Positions 27,510-36,530 of a stretch of 64,000 nt of DNA are shown in pieces. The notes beneath the pieces are model-generated. The model searched no databases and was not told the origin of the DNA. It worked only from the letters and a program-made list of their open reading frames with translations. Position 1 is the first letter of the stretch; the number at the start of each line of letters is the position of its first letter. A program made the position numbers and the translations under genes. Source of the DNA: Mucilaginibacter sp. L196 (GTDB lineage: Bacteria; Bacteroidota; Bacteroidia; Sphingobacteriales; Sphingobacteriaceae); the NCBI RefSeq assembly GCF_009765905.1, contig NZ_LMUO01000019.1, positions 850,292 through 914,291 of the forward strand, given 5' to 3'.

Positions 27510-28433
27510 ATGAAGAAGGAAGAAGATACCCATCATATGATGGATTCATTATCGGCGATACACCAGGCTTTAGGTTTACCCAAGCCCCAGCATCCGTTGA
27601 TAGCGCTTATAAATAGCAGCAATAGCCCGGTTGAGATAAACCGTCCATCCGGCTCCCACGTGCTGAAGTTTTATAAAATATCTTACAAAAGAAAACTCAG
27701 CGGGAAACTAAAATACGGCCAGGATTACTATGATTTTGATGAAGGTGGTTTATTATTCGCTGCCCCTAACCAGGTGATTGGCGGCAATAATGTCGAAGAA
27801 ACCAGGGATTGTTCGCAATATACATTGCTGATACACCCGGATTTTTTTCTGACTTATCCTTTAGCAAAAAAGATTAAGCAATATGGTTTCTTTTCCTATT
27901 CGGCCAACGAAGCATTACATCTTTCCGATAAAGAAAAGGAAACTATCATTTCCATTTTTAAGATCATTGAAGAAGAGTTGAACAGCAGGATAGATGATTT
28001 TAGTCAGGATGTTATTGTTTCCCAGATCGAGTTATTGCTGAATTACGCTAATCGTTTTTACAAGCGCCAATTTATTACCCGCAAAGCAGTAAGCAGCGAC
28101 TTGTTACAAAAGCTGGAAGAAATTTTAGACGAATATTTTAACAACGAAAAATCATTAAGCGACGGAATTCCGACAGTTCAATACCTTTCCGAAAAGATGA
28201 ATATAACACCAAGTTATCTAAGTGATATGTTGCGTTCCCTAACCGGGCAAAATACACAGCAACACATACATCATAAACTCATAGAAAAAGCGAAAGAGAG
28301 ATTATCTACAACCAGTTTATCAGTAAGTGAGGTCGCCTACGAATTGGGGTTTGAACATCCGCAATCGTTCAGCAAACTATTCAAAACAAAAACCAATCTT
28401 TCCCCACTGGAATTTAGACGGTCTTTTAACTAG
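27510..28433 (+). CDS. AraC family transcriptional regulator
   Basis: A 307 aa regulator with an N-terminal cupin-like sensing domain (about 40-150) and a C-terminal double helix-turn-helix AraC/XylS domain (about 205-305). The second helix-turn-helix reads SVSEVAYELGFEHPQSFSKLF, followed by the family end motif TNLSPLEFRRSF. The most likely target is the SDR gene directly upstream; similar AraC/SDR pairs are common, and another occurs at 62675-64000. The gene ends 2 bp before the convergent thiD end. The effector is unknown. Confidence 0.92.
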   Translation: MKKEEDTHHMMDSLSAIHQALGLPKPQHPLIALINSSNSPVEINRPSGSHVLKFYKISYKRKLSGKLKYGQDYYDFDEGGLLFAAPNQVIGGNNVEETRDCSQYTLLIHPDFFLTYPLAKKIKQYGFFSYSANEALHLSDKEKETIISIFKIIEEELNSRIDDFSQDVIVSQIELLLNYANRFYKRQFITRKAVSSDLLQKLEEILDEYFNNEKSLSDGIPTVQYLSEKMNITPSYLSDMLRSLTGQNTQQHIHHKLIEKAKERLSTTSLSVSEVAYELGFEHPQSFSKLFKTKTNLSPLEFRRSFN

Positions 28434-28435
28434 TC

Positions 28436-29248
28436 TTACTTTATTGGATTGAAAAAATGATTTAAAGGGCCAATACCTTTTCCAATCCTAATGTTTTTTC
28501 CATGCTCAATCGCTTGGTGAACATAGTCTTTTCCTTTCTCTATCGATAGCATCAAATCCTCACCGAGCGCAAGATAGGATGCGATAGCCGATGATAAAGT
28601 GCATCCGGTACCATGGGTATTATTAGATTGGATTACTTTTGATTTAAATAGCCGCTGCCGCCCATCGCGATCCAGATAGACGTCGTACAAGTCATTTCCT
28701 TTTAAATGCCCCCCTTTAATAAGCACCGCATTACATCCTAGATCGATGATACGCGAAGCCGCTGTATGCATATCAGTAAGATTGTTAACTTTCATTCCGG
28801 TTATTAACCCGGCTTCATCAAGATTAGGCGTTAAGAGTGTTGTTAATGGAAATAGGAGATTTTTAAATGTGGATAAACAATTACTTTTCATCAAATTAGT
28901 ACCACTGGTAGCAACCATTACCGGATCAAAGATTACAGGTATTTCACTATGTTGCCTTAATACTGACGCGATGATTTCTGCACTTTCCTTTAAGTATACC
29001 ATGCCAATTTTTATTGCAGAGGGAGGTATATCATTTATTACAGCGGTCATTTGGTCACCCACAATTTCAGCTGGAATGGCGTAGATATTATTTACACCCA
29101 AGGTATTTTGTGCCGTTATTGCAGTAATAACTGTTGTGCCGTAGCAACCCAGTGCGCTTATGGTTTTAATGTCGGCCTGTATCCCGGCCCCGCCGCCACT
29201 GTCTGATCCGGCAATCGTTAGCACTACACGGTATCTGTAATTGTTCAT
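28436..29248 (-). CDS. thiD: hydroxymethylpyrimidine/phosphomethylpyrimidine kinase
   Basis: ThiD phosphorylates HMP and HMP-P to HMP-PP, the pyrimidine half of thiamin. The ribokinase-fold protein of 270 aa starts VLTIAGSDSGGGAGIQADIK, the family hallmark, and carries FDPVMVATSG and the catalytic-site stretch NNTHGTGCTLSSAIASYL near residue 210. It is the last gene of the thiamin operon, 15 bp after thiF, and should be under the TPP riboswitch at the operon head. Confidence 0.96.
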   Translation of the reverse strand: MNNYRYRVVLTIAGSDSGGGAGIQADIKTISALGCYGTTVITAITAQNTLGVNNIYAIPAEIVGDQMTAVINDIPPSAIKIGMVYLKESAEIIASVLRQHSEIPVIFDPVMVATSGTNLMKSNCLSTFKNLLFPLTTLLTPNLDEAGLITGMKVNNLTDMHTAASRIIDLGCNAVLIKGGHLKGNDLYDVYLDRDGRQRLFKSKVIQSNNTHGTGCTLSSAIASYLALGEDLMLSIEKGKDYVHQAIEHGKNIRIGKGIGPLNHFFNPIK

Positions 29249-29263
29249 AGATATGTTTGTGAA

Positions 29264-30319
29264 TTAAACTATGCCATTTTTTAAGCTATACATTTTGCCT
29301 TTGTAAACAGGCTTTAATAATTGGATGGCCATTTTACTTCGTTGCCCGGTATGACAACAAAATACCAATTTTTTATCAGGAGGCAATGATTCAATATGTT
29401 CTTTCAACTCATATAGGGGGATGTTAATCCCACCGATATTGTAATCTTCAAACTCATAACCCTCGCGAACATCAACCAAATATATTTCATTGGGAGTTTG
29501 TTGTAGCCATTTGTTTAACTCCTCAATGGTTATTTCATGATTCTCGTTTGGAATAGGTTCGACAATTGTTGCAACCGGAGCTTTAATGAATTTTTGTTGC
29601 TGCTTTATTACTCTAAAAACGCTGCTTGTATTGTCGAGCGCGTTAATGCTCATGAATTTACCTGACAGGGTTTCACCAATACCACAGATAACCTTGATTG
29701 CTTCATTCGCCATATACATTCCAATAATTCCGGGTAATACACCCAGCACACCTATCTCAGCACAGTTAGGCACTTCGTTACTGGGTGGAGCCTCCGGAAA
29801 CATATCCTTGTAATTAGGCCCATTATGGTAATTAAAAACGGAAACATGCCCTTCAAATTTAAATATGGAGCCAAATATCAGTACTTTGTTTAATACTACG
29901 CAGGTATCATTGATCAGGTAACGTGTTTCAAAATTATCCGATCCGTCTATTACTAAATCATAGTCATTGCATATATTTTGTGCATTGATAGGGGTAAACC
30001 GCTCGTTATAGGCAGTAATGTTAATATGCGGATTTAACAGTCCAAGCTTATGTTTGGCAATGCAGGCTTTGGGTTTGCCAACATCTGCTGTGGTATACAA
30101 TATTTGCCTATGCAGGTTGCTGATGTCAATCACATCATCATCAACAATACCTATAGTGCCAACCCCTGCTGCTGCCAGGTATTGGAGTACCGGGCAACCG
30201 AGGCCTCCGGCGCCAATCATTAACACTTTTGCGTTTGTTAGCTTTTCCTGGCCCGGCAAACCTATTTCGGGCAATATGACCTGCCTGCTGTACCGCTTTA
30301 ATTTTACGTTCCCTAACAT
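29264..30319 (-). CDS. thiF: ThiF/MoeB-type adenylyltransferase fused to a rhodanese domain
   Basis: This protein should adenylate the C-terminal Gly-Gly of ThiS and support its thiocarboxylation. The E1-like domain (about 1-245) has the ATP loop GAGGLGCPVLQYLA and the motif SNLHRQILY. A rhodanese domain (about 260-351) ends in FCCHTGQRSK with an active-site cysteine, giving an in-built sulfur carrier. The two CxxC zinc pairs of MoeB/ThiF are missing (NYKDMFPEAPP stands where CRCLFP is usual). The gene is 4 bp from thiH. The protein could also serve MoaD, but the operon argues for ThiS. Confidence 0.92.
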   Translation of the reverse strand: MLGNVKLKRYSRQVILPEIGLPGQEKLTNAKVLMIGAGGLGCPVLQYLAAAGVGTIGIVDDDVIDISNLHRQILYTTADVGKPKACIAKHKLGLLNPHINITAYNERFTPINAQNICNDYDLVIDGSDNFETRYLINDTCVVLNKVLIFGSIFKFEGHVSVFNYHNGPNYKDMFPEAPPSNEVPNCAEIGVLGVLPGIIGMYMANEAIKVICGIGETLSGKFMSINALDNTSSVFRVIKQQQKFIKAPVATIVEPIPNENHEITIEELNKWLQQTPNEIYLVDVREGYEFEDYNIGGINIPLYELKEHIESLPPDKKLVFCCHTGQRSKMAIQLLKPVYKGKMYSLKNGIV

Positions 30320-30323
30320 GCTT

Positions 30324-31439
30324 TTATGTTGCTAAACTATTATCCCAATCTTTCCATACCGCTTCATAGCCCTGAGCGGCAATAACCCGGGCTATTTGTC
30401 GGGGGCTGCGTTCATCACTGATTTCAAATTGTTCGAGTGATTCCCGTTCAACAGAATATCCGCCGGGATTAGTTTTTGAACCTGCACTTATAGCTGTGAT
30501 CCCTAACTTGATGATATTGTTCCTGAAATTGGGTGATTCTCGCGTAGAAATAGAAAGTTCTACCTCTTGGTTAAATAAGCGGTAAGCACATATCAATTGC
30601 ACTAGTTCCCGGTCGCTCATTTCCACTTTGGGTTCTAACCCGCCGCTAAAAGGCCTTAACCTTGGGAAAGAAAGGCTGTATTTGCTTTGCCAGTATTTTT
30701 TCTCCAGATAGCTTAAATGCAATGCCGTAAAAAACGAATCGGTACGCCAGTCTTCAAGTCCTATCAACACACCTAAACCCATTTTATGGATACCAGCCTG
30801 CCCCAGTCGGTCGGGGGTTTCTAACCGGTATTGAAAATTGGATTTTTTCCCTTTAGGGTGATGTTTTTTATAGTCTTCCTGGTGATAGGTTTCCTGGTAA
30901 ACCAAAACGGTATTTAAACCATACGGCGTTAGTTGCTGGTAATCCTCCAAATCGAGGGGCTGAACCTCCATAGATATTTGAGCAAAATGCGGACGGATAA
31001 GGTCAAGCACTTTTTTAAAGTAATCTACATGTACAGTTTGGTTAGCTTCTCCTGTAACTAAAAGTACATGATCGTAGCCCATGTCTTTTATTACAGCAAC
31101 TTCCTGCATAATCTCCATCGGAGTAAGCGTTTTACGTTTTACCTTATTATCATAGCTAAAACCACAATAAGTACAAATGTTATTGCACTCGTTTGATAGG
31201 TAAAGTGGCACATACATTTGTATAACTTTACCGAAACGTTTAAGCGTTAGTCGCTGGCTAATTTGGGCCATCTGCTCAAGGTAAGGCGCGGCTGCAGGGG
31301 ATATCAATGCTTTAAAATCCTCTAGCGTCCGTTTATCAGCCGATAAAGCTTGCTCAACATCACGGCTTGTTTTTGCATAAATGCTGGCTTTAGTTTCGTC
31401 CCAACTATGTAGCTCAAAAATATCTGCGAAGCTATTCAT
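30324..31439 (-). CDS. thiH: 2-iminoacetate synthase (radical SAM tyrosine lyase)
   Basis: ThiH cleaves tyrosine with a radical SAM mechanism to give dehydroglycine for thiazole formation. The 4Fe-4S motif CX3CX2C is Cys85, Cys89, Cys92 (CNNICTYCGF). The C-terminal half contains the ThiH region ISTRESPNFRNNIIKLG and TAISAGSKTNPGGY. Its length of 371 aa is normal. It overlaps the end of thiG by 8 bp, which suggests translational coupling. The choice of ThiH rather than glycine oxidase ThiO fits an organism that can grow with little oxygen, in line with the cydAB genes nearby. Confidence 0.96.
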   Translation of the reverse strand: MNSFADIFELHSWDETKASIYAKTSRDVEQALSADKRTLEDFKALISPAAAPYLEQMAQISQRLTLKRFGKVIQMYVPLYLSNECNNICTYCGFSYDNKVKRKTLTPMEIMQEVAVIKDMGYDHVLLVTGEANQTVHVDYFKKVLDLIRPHFAQISMEVQPLDLEDYQQLTPYGLNTVLVYQETYHQEDYKKHHPKGKKSNFQYRLETPDRLGQAGIHKMGLGVLIGLEDWRTDSFFTALHLSYLEKKYWQSKYSLSFPRLRPFSGGLEPKVEMSDRELVQLICAYRLFNQEVELSISTRESPNFRNNIIKLGITAISAGSKTNPGGYSVERESLEQFEISDERSPRQIARVIAAQGYEAVWKDWDNSLAT

Positions 31440-32199
31440 CTAAAAAAGAGGTTAGTGGGCTGCTTGCTACGGCATTGGTTACAGGTAATGCTAGTTTTGC
31501 TTCAAAGGCCATGCGCCCGGCCTCTACAGCTAATTTAAATGCCATTGCCATTTGTACAGGGTTGCTGGAAACAGCAATGGCTGTATTCACCAATACGGCA
31601 TCGGCTCCAATCTCAAGAGCTTTAGCAGCATCAGAAGGTGAACCTATACCGGCATCAATAATAACAGGTACATTACTTTGACTGATGATGATCTCTAAAA
31701 AATCTATAGTTTTTAGTCCTTTGTTGCTACCAATTGGTGAGCCGAGGGGCATAACGGCAGCAGTGCCTGCATCTTCCAATCTTTTGCATAGCACAGGGTC
31801 GGCATGGATATACGGTAGCACAATAAATCCCATTTTAGCCAGTTCTTCGGTCGCTTTTAATGTTTCGATAGGGTCTGGCATCAAATACTTTGGATCAGGA
31901 TGTATTTCCAGTTTAATCCAATTGGTTTCAAGGGCTTCGCGCGCCAGTTGTGCTGCAAAAATGGCTTCCTTAGCATTTCGCACCCCCGACGTATTTGGCA
32001 ACAGGTTCATATGTGGATATTTTAGGCGGATCAACAGATCATCATGTTCATTATTTTTAACATCTACACGTTTTAAAGCAACGGTTACCAGTTCAGATCC
32101 CGAAGCCAGCAAGGCATCTTCCATTAACGTGGAGGAGCTAAATTTTCCGGTGCCGGTGAAAAGGCGGGATGTAAATATTTTATCGGCTATTTTTAACAT
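31432..32199 (-). CDS. thiG: thiazole synthase
   Basis: ThiG joins DXP, dehydroglycine and ThiS thiocarboxylate into the thiazole phosphate. The 255 aa TIM barrel has the Schiff-base Lys96 in NWIKLEIHPD, the N-terminal TSRLFTGTGKF, and the phosphate-binding region VIIDAGIGSPSDAAKALE. VLVNTAIA and the AGRMAFEA motif near the C-terminus are also standard. It lies 6 bp after thiE and overlaps thiH, its usual partner in a ThiGH complex. Confidence 0.97.
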   Translation of the reverse strand: MLKIADKIFTSRLFTGTGKFSSSTLMEDALLASGSELVTVALKRVDVKNNEHDDLLIRLKYPHMNLLPNTSGVRNAKEAIFAAQLAREALETNWIKLEIHPDPKYLMPDPIETLKATEELAKMGFIVLPYIHADPVLCKRLEDAGTAAVMPLGSPIGSNKGLKTIDFLEIIISQSNVPVIIDAGIGSPSDAAKALEIGADAVLVNTAIAVSSNPVQMAMAFKLAVEAGRMAFEAKLALPVTNAVASSPLTSFLDE

Positions 32200-32205
32200 G
32201 GCGTT

Positions 32206-32853
32206 TTATATTACCTGGTTTAAATATTTGGTATTAAGTTCCTGATACATATGTTTAACTATTTGCGCGGGATCAGTGGCATGGGTTATAGTACCCGATA
32301 TGGCTACACCATAAACTCCTGTTTGCGTAAGTGCAGAAATATCTTCGGGTAGTATACCGCCTATAGCAATAATTGGAATCTGCAGGTTGGCAGATCGTAT
32401 TTGTGCCATAATGGTTTCATAACCATCTAATCCTAAAATGGGGCTTAAATTTTGTTTGGTGGTTGTAAAGCGGAAAGGGCCGAGACCGATATAATCAGCG
32501 CCATCAGCTATTCTTTGTTTAATATGTTCAAAGGTATTTGCTGTGCCGCCTATTATTGTTTTTTTACCTACAATATCCCTCGCTTCGGCAATAGACATAT
32601 CCTGTAAACCCAAATGCACACCATAGGCGCCTGCTTTAAGCGCTATTTCAGGGTGATCATTAACTATGAGTTTTGCACCGTATCGGGTACATGTTTTATT
32701 CGCCTCTATAGCATATTCAAGTATAACATCATCAGCTTGGTTTTTAACCCTTAATTGTACCCATTTACACCCCGCATCAAGCGCTTGTTTGATGGCAGTA
32801 AGATGTGAGCCGTTTTGCGGTTGTTGTGAAATATAGTGAAGTTTATCAATCAT
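32206..32853 (-). CDS. thiE: thiamin-phosphate synthase
   Basis: ThiE couples HMP-PP and the thiazole phosphate to thiamin monophosphate. The 215 aa TIM barrel shows the canonical segments WVQLRVKN, LIVNDHPEIALKAGAYGVHL split by its LGLQDM motif, IIGGTANT (where GxSxH-type signature usually stands), DYIGLGPFRFTTTK and IAIGGILPEDI. These distinguish it from the TenI-like protein encoded just upstream, which lacks several of them. It lies inside the thiamin operon, 10 bp downstream of that gene. Confidence 0.94.
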   Translation of the reverse strand: MIDKLHYISQQPQNGSHLTAIKQALDAGCKWVQLRVKNQADDVILEYAIEANKTCTRYGAKLIVNDHPEIALKAGAYGVHLGLQDMSIAEARDIVGKKTIIGGTANTFEHIKQRIADGADYIGLGPFRFTTTKQNLSPILGLDGYETIMAQIRSANLQIPIIAIGGILPEDISALTQTGVYGVAISGTITHATDPAQIVKHMYQELNTKYLNQVI

Positions 32854-32863
32854 TACTTTGTGT

Positions 32864-33463
32864 TTAAAGTGGCAAGTTTTCTTTTAATTGCTTAAAACTA
32901 ATTATTGCTTTATCTGGATCATTCCATATTGCACCCAATGCTGCTGCGCCATCAAAATTCATCGCTTTTAATTTTCTTAAGTTCGATGCATCAACTCCGC
33001 CCAAAGCAAATAGATCCGGTTTAGGGTAGTCTTTATCTAACTTAAAGTCTGCGGGTACATTGCCTTGATAACCGGGCTTTGATATACTGTTGAATACCGG
33101 CCCGTAAAAAACGTAATCGAACAATTTAAATGTGTGCAGCAAGGTGGGGCTATGAATGGATGTACTTAAACTATAACCTGCATCAATTTGCGCCTGCCAT
33201 TTTTTTATATCAGATTCCGCACGTGCTTGCTCGGTATAATGCAGCCTTTTTATTCCGTATTCCTTTGCCAACTGGTGATGTTGATGCAATGAGATATAGC
33301 TATAATATTGTGGATGTATTTCTTCAATCAACTTGCTTACCTGCGTGGCATTGTGATTGGCTTTTCGAATATGGAAGTATTTCAAACCCAACTTAAACAG
33401 ATTATTTATGATGATATTTTCATCGATTACCGTATCGGGATTTGAAATAACAACCAGCTTCAT
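32864..33463 (-). CDS. TenI-like thiazole tautomerase / ThiE paralogue
   Basis: A 199 aa ThiE/TenI-superfamily protein. It has the typical YVFYGPVFNSISKPGYQG split across two strands and LFALGGVDASNLRKL, but the pyrophosphate-binding region of ThiE is degenerate (RLHYTEQ in place of GVHLGQ, no ND dyad). TenI proteins aromatise the thiazole tautomer made by ThiG. Its place between thiC and thiE, with gaps of 3 and 10 bp, supports a role in thiamin synthesis. A second true thiamin-phosphate synthase is less likely. Assignment of the exact reaction is inferred. Confidence 0.8.
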   Translation of the reverse strand: MKLVVISNPDTVIDENIIINNLFKLGLKYFHIRKANHNATQVSKLIEEIHPQYYSYISLHQHHQLAKEYGIKRLHYTEQARAESDIKKWQAQIDAGYSLSTSIHSPTLLHTFKLFDYVFYGPVFNSISKPGYQGNVPADFKLDKDYPKPDLFALGGVDASNLRKLKAMNFDGAAALGAIWNDPDKAIISFKQLKENLPL

Positions 33464-33466
33464 GAT

Positions 33467-35350
33467 TTATAAATAAATTTCGCTTCCTTTTTGTAAAAAC
33501 TCCTTCGACTTTTCTTCCATGCCTTTTGAAAGCGCTTCATTACCGTCAAGACCATTTTCTTTGGCATAATCCCTAACGTCCTGTGTGATTTTCATCGAAC
33601 AGAAATTAGGGCCGCACATAGAGCAGAAATGGGCGATCTTAGCACCATCGGCAGGCAGGGTTTCGTCATGAAATTCTTTTGCTGTATCCGGATCAAGCGA
33701 GAGATTGAATTGGTCTTCCCATCTGAACTCGAAACGGGCTTTACTTAATGCATTATCGCGGTATTGCGCTCCGGGATGCCCTTTTGCCAGATCAGCAGCA
33801 TGTGCGGCTATTTTGTAGGTAATCACACCATCTTTTACATCTTTTTTATTAGGCAGGCCCAAATGCTCCTTTGGTGTAACATAACAAAGCATGGCAGTGC
33901 CAAACCAACCAATCATAGCCGCGCCGATAGCCGAAGTGATATGGTCGTAACCGGGTGCTATATCAGTAGTTAGCGGGCCTAAGGTATAAAAAGGTGCTTC
34001 GCCGCAATGCACTAATTGCTTATCCATATTTTCTTTAATCATATGCATAGGGATATGGCCGGGGCCCTCAATAATTGTTTGTATATCATGCTTCCATGCT
34101 ATCTTGGTCAGTTCACCTAAAGTTTCCAGTTCGCCAAATTGCGCGGCATCATTTGCATCGGCAATACAGCCCGGTCTTAAACCATCGCCCAATGAAAACG
34201 AAACGTCATAGGCTTTCATAATCTCGCAGATCTCTTCAAAATGCGTATACAGAAAGTTTTCTTGATGATGAGCCAAACACCATTTAGCCATAATAGAGCC
34301 ACCGCGCGATACAATCCCGGTTATGCGTTTAGCTGTAAGCGGCACATAACGCAATAATACCCCGGCATGTATAGTAAAATAATCAACGCCCTGTTCGGCT
34401 TGCTCAATTAGAGTGTCCCTAAATATCTCCCAGGTCAAATCTTCGGCTTTACCGTTTACCTTTTCCAATGCCTGATAAATTGGTACGGTACCAATTGGTA
34501 CCGGCGAGTTGCGAATGATCCACTCCCTGGTTTCATGTATGTTTTTACCGGTAGAAAGATCCATGATGGTATCAGCACCCCAACGGCATGCCCATACTGC
34601 TTTTTCAACCTCTTCTTCAATACTGGAGGTAACAGCAGAGTTTCCAATATTAGCATTGATCTTTACCAGGAAATTACGCCCGATGATCATCGGCTCGATT
34701 TCAGGATGATTAATATTCGCTGGGATAACCGCTCTACCGGCAGCAACTTCCTGTCGTACAAATTCAGCTGTGATATAGTCTTTGGGTGTGTTAGCGCCAA
34801 AACTTTGCCCCTGATGCTGATGCGCCATTACCTCATATTGGCCATTTAATTGTTCTTTTAGCAGATCGATACGTTGGTTTTCCCTTATGGCAATATATTC
34901 CATTTCGGGTGTAATTATCCCTTTGCGTGCATAATGCATCTGCGATACGTTCATCCCCGGCTTAGCGCGCATGGGTTTACTGATATGGGCAAATCGCAGC
35001 GCATCCAGACTTTTATCATTGGCCCGCTGGTTACCATAGGAGGAAGAGATTTCTCCCAATTGCTCTACGTCATTTCGGCCTAGTATCCACTGCTCGCGCA
35101 GGCGGGGTAAACCTTGCTTAACATCTATATCAATATCGGGGTCTGTGTAAGGCCCGCTGGTATCGTAAATAGTTACCGGAGCGTTGGATTCGGTTTCTCC
35201 AAATCGACCATGCAGTTTGGTTTCACTCAGGATAACCTCACGCATAGCCACCTCAATGTTATGCAGTTGCCCTTTAACGTATACTTTTCGTGATGCCGGG
35301 AATGGCGAACGGCTGATCGCCTGTTCATTAGGAATTTTTTCGTTTTTCAT
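33467..35350 (-). CDS. thiC: phosphomethylpyrimidine synthase
   Basis: ThiC is the non-canonical radical SAM enzyme that rearranges AIR to HMP phosphate. The 627 aa protein is of usual length. The C-terminal CX2CX4C cluster motif is present in CSMCGPNFCSM. Other hallmarks are QMHYARKGIITPEMEYIA in two parts, DLSTGKNIHETREWI, SRGGSIMAKWCLAHH and IEGPGHIPMHMI. It follows thiS by 9 bp and is in the riboswitch-controlled operon. Confidence 0.98.
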   Translation of the reverse strand: MKNEKIPNEQAISRSPFPASRKVYVKGQLHNIEVAMREVILSETKLHGRFGETESNAPVTIYDTSGPYTDPDIDIDVKQGLPRLREQWILGRNDVEQLGEISSSYGNQRANDKSLDALRFAHISKPMRAKPGMNVSQMHYARKGIITPEMEYIAIRENQRIDLLKEQLNGQYEVMAHQHQGQSFGANTPKDYITAEFVRQEVAAGRAVIPANINHPEIEPMIIGRNFLVKINANIGNSAVTSSIEEEVEKAVWACRWGADTIMDLSTGKNIHETREWIIRNSPVPIGTVPIYQALEKVNGKAEDLTWEIFRDTLIEQAEQGVDYFTIHAGVLLRYVPLTAKRITGIVSRGGSIMAKWCLAHHQENFLYTHFEEICEIMKAYDVSFSLGDGLRPGCIADANDAAQFGELETLGELTKIAWKHDIQTIIEGPGHIPMHMIKENMDKQLVHCGEAPFYTLGPLTTDIAPGYDHITSAIGAAMIGWFGTAMLCYVTPKEHLGLPNKKDVKDGVITYKIAAHAADLAKGHPGAQYRDNALSKARFEFRWEDQFNLSLDPDTAKEFHDETLPADGAKIAHFCSMCGPNFCSMKITQDVRDYAKENGLDGNEALSKGMEEKSKEFLQKGSEIYL

Positions 35351-35359
35351 AGATGTAGA

Positions 35360-35563
35360 CTAACCTCCCTGGGTTGCTTTAATTAGAATAATGTTATCGT
35401 TGGATTTGAGCAGATGAGAATCCCAGTTGTTTTTTGGGATAATTTGCTGATTAATGGCGACAGCCACGCCAGTTAAAGGCTGTTGAATAACAATGGCAAG
35501 CATTTGTTGCAAGGTGCAATTGTCGGTAACCGAATGATTTTGTTGATTTACGGTAATTTCCAT
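35360..35563 (-). CDS. thiS: sulfur carrier protein ThiS
   Basis: A 67 aa ubiquitin-fold protein ending in Gly-Gly (KATQGG), the site that ThiF adenylates and that carries the thiocarboxylate to ThiG. The N-terminus MEITVNQQNHSV and the middle TGVAVAINQQIIPKNNW are typical. It is the first gene after the TPP riboswitch, about 70 bp from the aptamer. Confidence 0.95.
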   Translation of the reverse strand: MEITVNQQNHSVTDNCTLQQMLAIVIQQPLTGVAVAINQQIIPKNNWDSHLLKSNDNIILIKATQGG

Positions 35564-35610
35564 TTGTTAGTAATTTCTAACTATAGGAATGCACCCGTTT
35601 AAGGAATGAA

Positions 35611-35630
35611 AACAACCTTGGAGGGTTGTT
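35611..35630 (-). terminator. expression-platform terminator of the thi riboswitch
   Basis: Read on the minus strand, AACAACC pairs with GGTTGTT across a 6-nt loop, followed by TTCATT. It lies directly between the aptamer and thiS, where TPP-bound RNA would be expected to terminate. Confidence 0.65.
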
Positions 35631-35633
35631 CTA

Positions 35634-35704
35634 CTTTTCCCTTCGGCAGTACTAACTGCATCAGGTTCAAAGGGTATTTCTCAGCACAAGGCACCCCTAA
35701 AGTT
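35634..35704 (-). ncRNA. TPP riboswitch (THI-box aptamer)
   Basis: On the minus strand the sequence has the conserved pieces in order: AGGGGTGCC, GCTGAGAAATACCC, TTTGAACCTGATGCAG, and CGAAGGGAAAAG, with P1 formed by CTTT/AAAG. It precedes thiS, so thiamin pyrophosphate should repress the thi operon. Plus-strand CTCAG at 35680-35684 corresponds to the invariant CTGAG. Confidence 0.95.
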
Positions 35705-35709
35705 TTTTG

Positions 35710-35717
35710 TAAAGCTA
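35710..35717 (-). promoter_or_regulatory. candidate -7 box of the thi operon
   Basis: The minus strand reads TAGCTTTA, one base off the Bacteroidota TAnnTTTG, 6 bp before the aptamer, where a -7 box is expected. No clear -33 TTTG at the usual distance. Confidence 0.35.
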
Positions 35718-35801
35718 TATAAAATGTTGAATTAATTATTCCAATCAATAATTAAAAAGTTTTTGGATGATAAATATCGAAATGAAAACATTTGGACATT
35801 A

Positions 35802-35832
35802 TTTGTTTAATTGTTTAAAATGTGTACTTTTG
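35802..35832 (+). promoter_or_regulatory. promoter of the TetR gene
   Basis: TTTG (35802-35805), 19-bp spacer, TACTTTTG (35825-35832): an exact match to the Bacteroidota primary-sigma consensus. It supports the ATG at 35851 over the upstream ATG at 35767. Confidence 0.75.
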
Positions 35833-35850
35833 ATTGTTAATCCAAACTTA

Positions 35851-36468
35851 ATGTCTGTTACTAACCCAATAAAAGAAGATATAATCCAAAGGCAAATCTT
35901 GCAGGCTGCTAAACAATTATTTCAAGTTTATGGGCTGCATAAGGTTACTATGGATGATGTAGCTAAAGCTATTGGCAAGGGGCGAAGTTCGCTTTACTAT
36001 TATTATAAAAGTAAAGATGAGATTTTTGACGCCGTAATGGATCTTGAAATAAAAGAAATGATGGCGGCCATTTCTCGCGCTACAGATCAAGTAAATAGTG
36101 TAGAAGAAAAAATAAATGCTTTTTGTGCGACAAAATTAAATTTTCTTCGTGACAAAAAAACGGTTTACAGTGCATTCGAGGCTGGGATGGATGCAGATGC
36201 TATTTCACAATTTAACAAAACGAAAATTATTCATCATAGGGTTATCATGAAGTTGGAGGGCGATCTGCTTGGACGGATTTTAACTGATGCGATTAATAAA
36301 GGCGAAATTCGTGTTATAGATAAAAGTAAAAAAGACATATTGATTTTTGTATTATTAAGTAGTTTACGCGGATTAAAACGTGAAATGATAATGGAAGATA
36401 ATTTTGAAGAGATTGAACCTGCAGCGAGGACTTTAGCCAACATGGCTATAAGTGGGTTGAGAGGATAA
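35851..36468 (+). CDS. TetR/AcrR family transcriptional regulator
   Basis: A 205 aa repressor. The frame opens at 35767, but a consensus promoter lies inside that extension, so the ATG at 35851 (MSVTNPIKEDIIQ) is chosen. The N-terminal helix-turn-helix (about residues 25-60) reads VTMDDVAKAIGKGRSSLYYY, followed by KSKDEIF. The C-terminal ligand domain is not recognisable. The MFS exporter and an isochorismatase-like gene follow at 62 and 13 bp, so this regulator probably controls them and itself. An inverted repeat at 36496-36508 (GACA-N5-TGTC) is a possible operator. Confidence 0.9.
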   Translation: MSVTNPIKEDIIQRQILQAAKQLFQVYGLHKVTMDDVAKAIGKGRSSLYYYYKSKDEIFDAVMDLEIKEMMAAISRATDQVNSVEEKINAFCATKLNFLRDKKTVYSAFEAGMDADAISQFNKTKIIHHRVIMKLEGDLLGRILTDAINKGEIRVIDKSKKDILIFVLLSSLRGLKREMIMEDNFEEIEPAARTLANMAISGLRG

Positions 36469-36530
36469 AAAAATTTGCAATATTTTAGACAAAATGACAA
36501 ATTATGTCGAATTGATTATTAAACTAAAAG

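Noticed and set aside
31685..32245. 186-codon plus-strand ORF
   Set aside because: Antisense to thiG and the end of thiE, both with full catalytic motifs.
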